NCBI GenBank assembly: GCA_030618925.1
Contig: JAUXCK010000105.1
Location: 1 to 8,264 of the forward strand
Direction of reading: 5' to 3'
Source: Desulfobacteraceae bacterium
GTDB lineage: Bacteria; Desulfobacterota; Desulfobacteria; Desulfobacterales; SURF-7
DNA length: 8,264 nucleotides
Shown: piece after piece, positions 6,056-8,264 of the stretch
How the letters are laid out: every line of letters starts with the position of its first letter
Position numbering within the stretch: the stretch's first letter is position 1
Position numbers and translations under genes: made by a program
Notes under the pieces: generated by a model
What the model saw: only the letters and a program-made list of their open reading frames with translations
What the model was told of the DNA's origin: nothing
Database searches by the model: none

Positions 6056-7186
6056 ATGAAGAAGAATTCCGTAGCAAAAATGTGTGCAATGATTTTTACG
6101 GGTGTGGTCATGAGTGTCTTGATATCAGGCCTTGGTTTTGCCGAAGAACCCATAAAGCTGGGGGTGGCCGGGGCCCACAGCGGTGACCTGGCCTCTTACG
6201 GAATTCCATCTATTAAAGCCGCCGAACTGGTCGTTAAAGAGGCAAATGCAAAGGGCGGCATCCTGGGTCGAAAGGTAGAGCTTCTCATAGAAGATGATGC
6301 GTGCAAGCCGGAAGTGGCAACAAACACGGCCACCAAGCTGGTCTCAGAGGGGGTCCACGTGGTTTTGGGGCACATCTGCAGCGGTGCGACCAAGACCGCT
6401 CTCGGCATTTACAAGGATGCAAAAATTATTTGCATGTCCCCGTCGGCCACCAACACAGATCTCACCCTGAGCGGTGATTACCCGAATTTCTACCGGACAA
6501 TTGCCTATGATGATGCCCAGGCAAAACTTCAGGTGGAATTTGCAACAAATGTGTTGAAGGTCAAAAAAGTGGCTGTGATTCATGATAAGGGAGACTATGG
6601 CAAGGGTGCGGCAGAGCTTGCAAAAAAAAAGTTTGAGGATGCAGGCATACAGGTACTGCTTTTCGAGGGCGTCTCACCCGGTGCTGTAGACTATTCGGCC
6701 ATCGTTCAGAAGATAAAACGGTCTAAGGCTGACCTGGTGGTGTGGGGCGGGTATCATCCTGAAGCGTCCAAAATAGTGGCACAGATGCGAAAAAAAAGAA
6801 TGGATACCATGCTCCTGGGAGCCGATGGTTTGAAAGATGACACATTTATCAAAGTCGCCGGTAAATATGCGGAAGGCGTTTATGCCACAGGCCCCAAAGA
6901 CGTATCCCAAAATCCTCTGGCCATTTCTGCAAAAAAAGCGCACCAGGAGGCATACGGCGCTGACCCGGGTGCTTTTTTCTATAGCGCCTATGCTGCCGCC
7001 CAGGCGCTCCTTAATGCCATCGAAAAGGCCGGATCCACAGATTATGACAAACTCTCAAAAGCATTGAAGACCGAATATGTCGACACACCGCTTGGAAAAA
7101 TAAAGTTTGACGAAAACGGGGACGCCACCGGCATCGGTTTTTCTGTGTACAAGGTTGAAAAGGGACAATTTGTAGAAATAAAATAG
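6056..7186 (+). CDS. livK: Branched-chain amino acid ABC transporter, periplasmic binding protein (LivK/LivJ type)
   Basis: This periplasmic receptor delivers leucine, isoleucine, valine or related amino acids to the LivHMGF importer. The 376-residue precursor has a clear Sec signal peptide: MKKNSVAK, a hydrophobic core at about 10-26, and probable cleavage after A29 (GFA|EE). There is no lipobox. The mature part follows E. coli LivJ/LivK closely, with KLGVAGAHSGDLASYG (34-49), NAKGGILGRKV (64-74), DDACKPEVA (80-88) and GHICSG (105-110); C83 and C108 match the LivJ disulfide. VIHDKGDYGKG (174-184) and WGGYHPEASKIVAQMR (230-245) follow. The AAGGAGG ribosome binding site (6044-6050) is 5 bases from the ATG and near perfect, fitting high expression. 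It is the first gene of the operon. The exact amino acid preference cannot be read from the sequence. Confidence 0.95.
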   Translation: MKKNSVAKMCAMIFTGVVMSVLISGLGFAEEPIKLGVAGAHSGDLASYGIPSIKAAELVVKEANAKGGILGRKVELLIEDDACKPEVATNTATKLVSEGVHVVLGHICSGATKTALGIYKDAKIICMSPSATNTDLTLSGDYPNFYRTIAYDDAQAKLQVEFATNVLKVKKVAVIHDKGDYGKGAAELAKKKFEDAGIQVLLFEGVSPGAVDYSAIVQKIKRSKADLVVWGGYHPEASKIVAQMRKKRMDTMLLGADGLKDDTFIKVAGKYAEGVYATGPKDVSQNPLAISAKKAHQEAYGADPGAFFYSAYAAAQALLNAIEKAGSTDYDKLSKALKTEYVDTPLGKIKFDENGDATGIGFSVYKVEKGQFVEIK

Positions 7187-7247
7187 CGACTTTCCCTGAT
7201 TTTTAGATCACCTGGTATCTGTATCAACCTGAGGGCAAAACACAAAG

Positions 7248-8156
7248 ATGGATCTTCAGTATCTTTTTGAGCTTTTTTTGGGAGGTCTGGTTCGCGGGAG
7301 CATCTATGCCCTTATTGCCCTCGGGTATACCATGGTATACGGGATTATCGAACTCATCAACTTTGCCCACGGCGAAATTTATATGATCGGTGCATTTACT
7401 GCCCTGATCATGACCAGCGTCCTGACAATGATGGGCCTGAATCAGCTGGCTGTTATTGTTCTGGCTTCAGTGGCAGCGGTTGTCTATGCGTGCGCTTACG
7501 GGTTCACTGTGGAAAAACTGGCCTATAAGCCGCTTCGAAATGCCCCCCGACTGTCAGCCCTGATCAGCGCCATCGGCATGTCCCTGTTCCTGCAGAACTA
7601 TGTACTTCTGGCCCAGACATCCGATTTTCTGCCATTTCCCAGCCTGATCCCTGACTTCCACTTTTGGGAACCTTATGCCCATGTGCTCAGCTCACAGGAA
7701 CTGATGATCCTCATCACCACTGCCGTTGTTATGGTGTTCCTGACCTTTCTGATCAAGTTTACTAAAATCGGAAAAGCCATGCGGGCAACCGCCCAGGACA
7801 AAATTATGGCCGCCCTGGTGGGCATTGATGTAAACCGTGTCATCTCTTTTACCTTTGTTGTCGGGTCTGCAACAGCGGCAATCGGCGGCATATTAATCGC
7901 ATCTCACATTGGCCAGATCAATTTTTATATCGGGTTTCTCGCCGGGATAAAAGCCTTTGTGGCTGCAGTCTTAGGCGGGATTGGCAGTATTCCCGGAGCT
8001 GTTTTGGGCGGTCTGGTGCTCGGGATGGCGGAAAGTTTTTTTACCGGTTTTCTTTTAAGTGACTATGAAGATATTTTTGCCTTTTTAATCCTGGTCTTTA
8101 TCCTTATATTCAGGCCGGCCGGCATTCTCGGACGCGCTGAAACGCAAAAGGTTTAG
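7248..8156 (+). CDS. livH: Branched-chain amino acid ABC transporter permease LivH
   Basis: This inner-membrane permease forms the translocation path together with LivM. The 302-residue protein is hydrophobic throughout with about eight membrane segments. It has typical LivH motifs: GSIYALIALGYTMVYGIIELINFAHGE-type N-terminal signature (residues 17-43), YKPLRNAPRLSALISAIG (93-110), and a cytoplasmic coupling loop RATAQDKIMAALVGID (179-194) where the ATPases LivG/LivF would dock. AVLGGIGSIPGAVLGG (240-255) and IFRPAGILG (287-295) complete the pattern. It starts 61 bases after livK; GAGGG at 7231-7235 is a rather distant ribosome binding site (12 bases). No terminator separates it from livK, so both are probably cotranscribed. 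It is complete and lacks anomalies. Confidence 0.95.
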   Translation: MDLQYLFELFLGGLVRGSIYALIALGYTMVYGIIELINFAHGEIYMIGAFTALIMTSVLTMMGLNQLAVIVLASVAAVVYACAYGFTVEKLAYKPLRNAPRLSALISAIGMSLFLQNYVLLAQTSDFLPFPSLIPDFHFWEPYAHVLSSQELMILITTAVVMVFLTFLIKFTKIGKAMRATAQDKIMAALVGIDVNRVISFTFVVGSATAAIGGILIASHIGQINFYIGFLAGIKAFVAAVLGGIGSIPGAVLGGLVLGMAESFFTGFLLSDYEDIFAFLILVFILIFRPAGILGRAETQKV

Positions 8157-8168
8157 TTCAAATAAGTC

Positions 8169-8264
8169 ATGATCACTACAGCTGAAATAAAAAAATCTTT
8201 TTTTGTCAGCATCTGGTTCATGTTTCTCACGTTTCCCATTATGGTGATCCGGGTCAACACCGTA
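8169..8264 (+). CDS. livM: Branched-chain amino acid ABC transporter permease LivM, N-terminal fragment
   Basis: An ATG 12 bases after the livH stop opens a frame of 32 codons running off the right edge. It begins MITTAEIKKSFF and continues into a hydrophobic stretch (SIWFMFLTFPIMVI) followed by RVNTV, as expected for the first membrane segment of a LivM permease. The identification relies mostly on position after livH, since livH-livM is the normal order. No strong ribosome binding site precedes it, so translation may be coupled to livH. The gene is cut by the window, not visibly damaged. Confidence 0.8.
   Translation, partial: MITTAEIKKSFFVSIWFMFLTFPIMVIRVNTV

Noticed and set aside
7187..7247. 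Possible terminator or regulatory stem between livK and livH
   Set aside because: No stem of more than a few bases and no T-run were found; the gap is ordinary for an operon.

Overview
The window looks like a chromosomal stretch from an anaerobic deltaproteobacterium, most plausibly a Desulfobacterales sulfate reducer. This rests on the overall feel of the proteins (long-type Asd, LsrF-like aldolase, RhaD-type aldolase/dehydrogenase fusion, LivJ-type binding protein) and on moderate base composition with AT-rich intergenic DNA. There is no rRNA or other decisive marker, so the placement is an inference. No mobile element, CRISPR array, tRNA or rRNA gene was recognised.

Layout. Positions 1-81 hold the first codons of a small leftward gene that runs off the left edge; its best-looking reading frame (Cys/His-rich) is one base out of register with its start codon. 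Positions 82-469 are a regulatory stretch with an 18-bp tandem repeat, a GC-rich hairpin, a sigma70-type promoter and a structured leader. They precede asd (470-1597, +), aspartate-semialdehyde dehydrogenase. A perfect 12-bp hairpin (1741-1770) separates asd from a convergent three-gene leftward cluster. In its order of transcription the cluster is nadK (5749-4895, NAD kinase, GTG start), a class II aldolase/short-chain dehydrogenase fusion (4836-2737) and an LsrF-like class I aldolase/thiolase (2656-1778). Divergent from nadK, across a 306-bp AT-rich spacer with an imperfect inverted repeat, is a rightward branched-chain amino acid ABC transporter operon: livK-type binding protein (6056-7186), livH permease (7248-8156) and the first 32 codons of livM (8169 to the right edge).

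How the genes may work together. Asd makes the branch-point intermediate for lysine, threonine and methionine. The liv genes import leucine/isoleucine/valine or related amino acids across the inner membrane. The leftward cluster is the least ordinary part: two unrelated aldolase folds, both from families that release dihydroxyacetone phosphate from a phosphorylated sugar, lie side by side with a fused NAD(P)-dependent oxidoreductase and an NAD kinase. No kinase, isomerase or transporter for such a sugar lies in the window, so the substrate cannot be named. A small phosphorylated ketose (AI-2-like, deoxysugar or methylthioribulose-type) is a testable guess.
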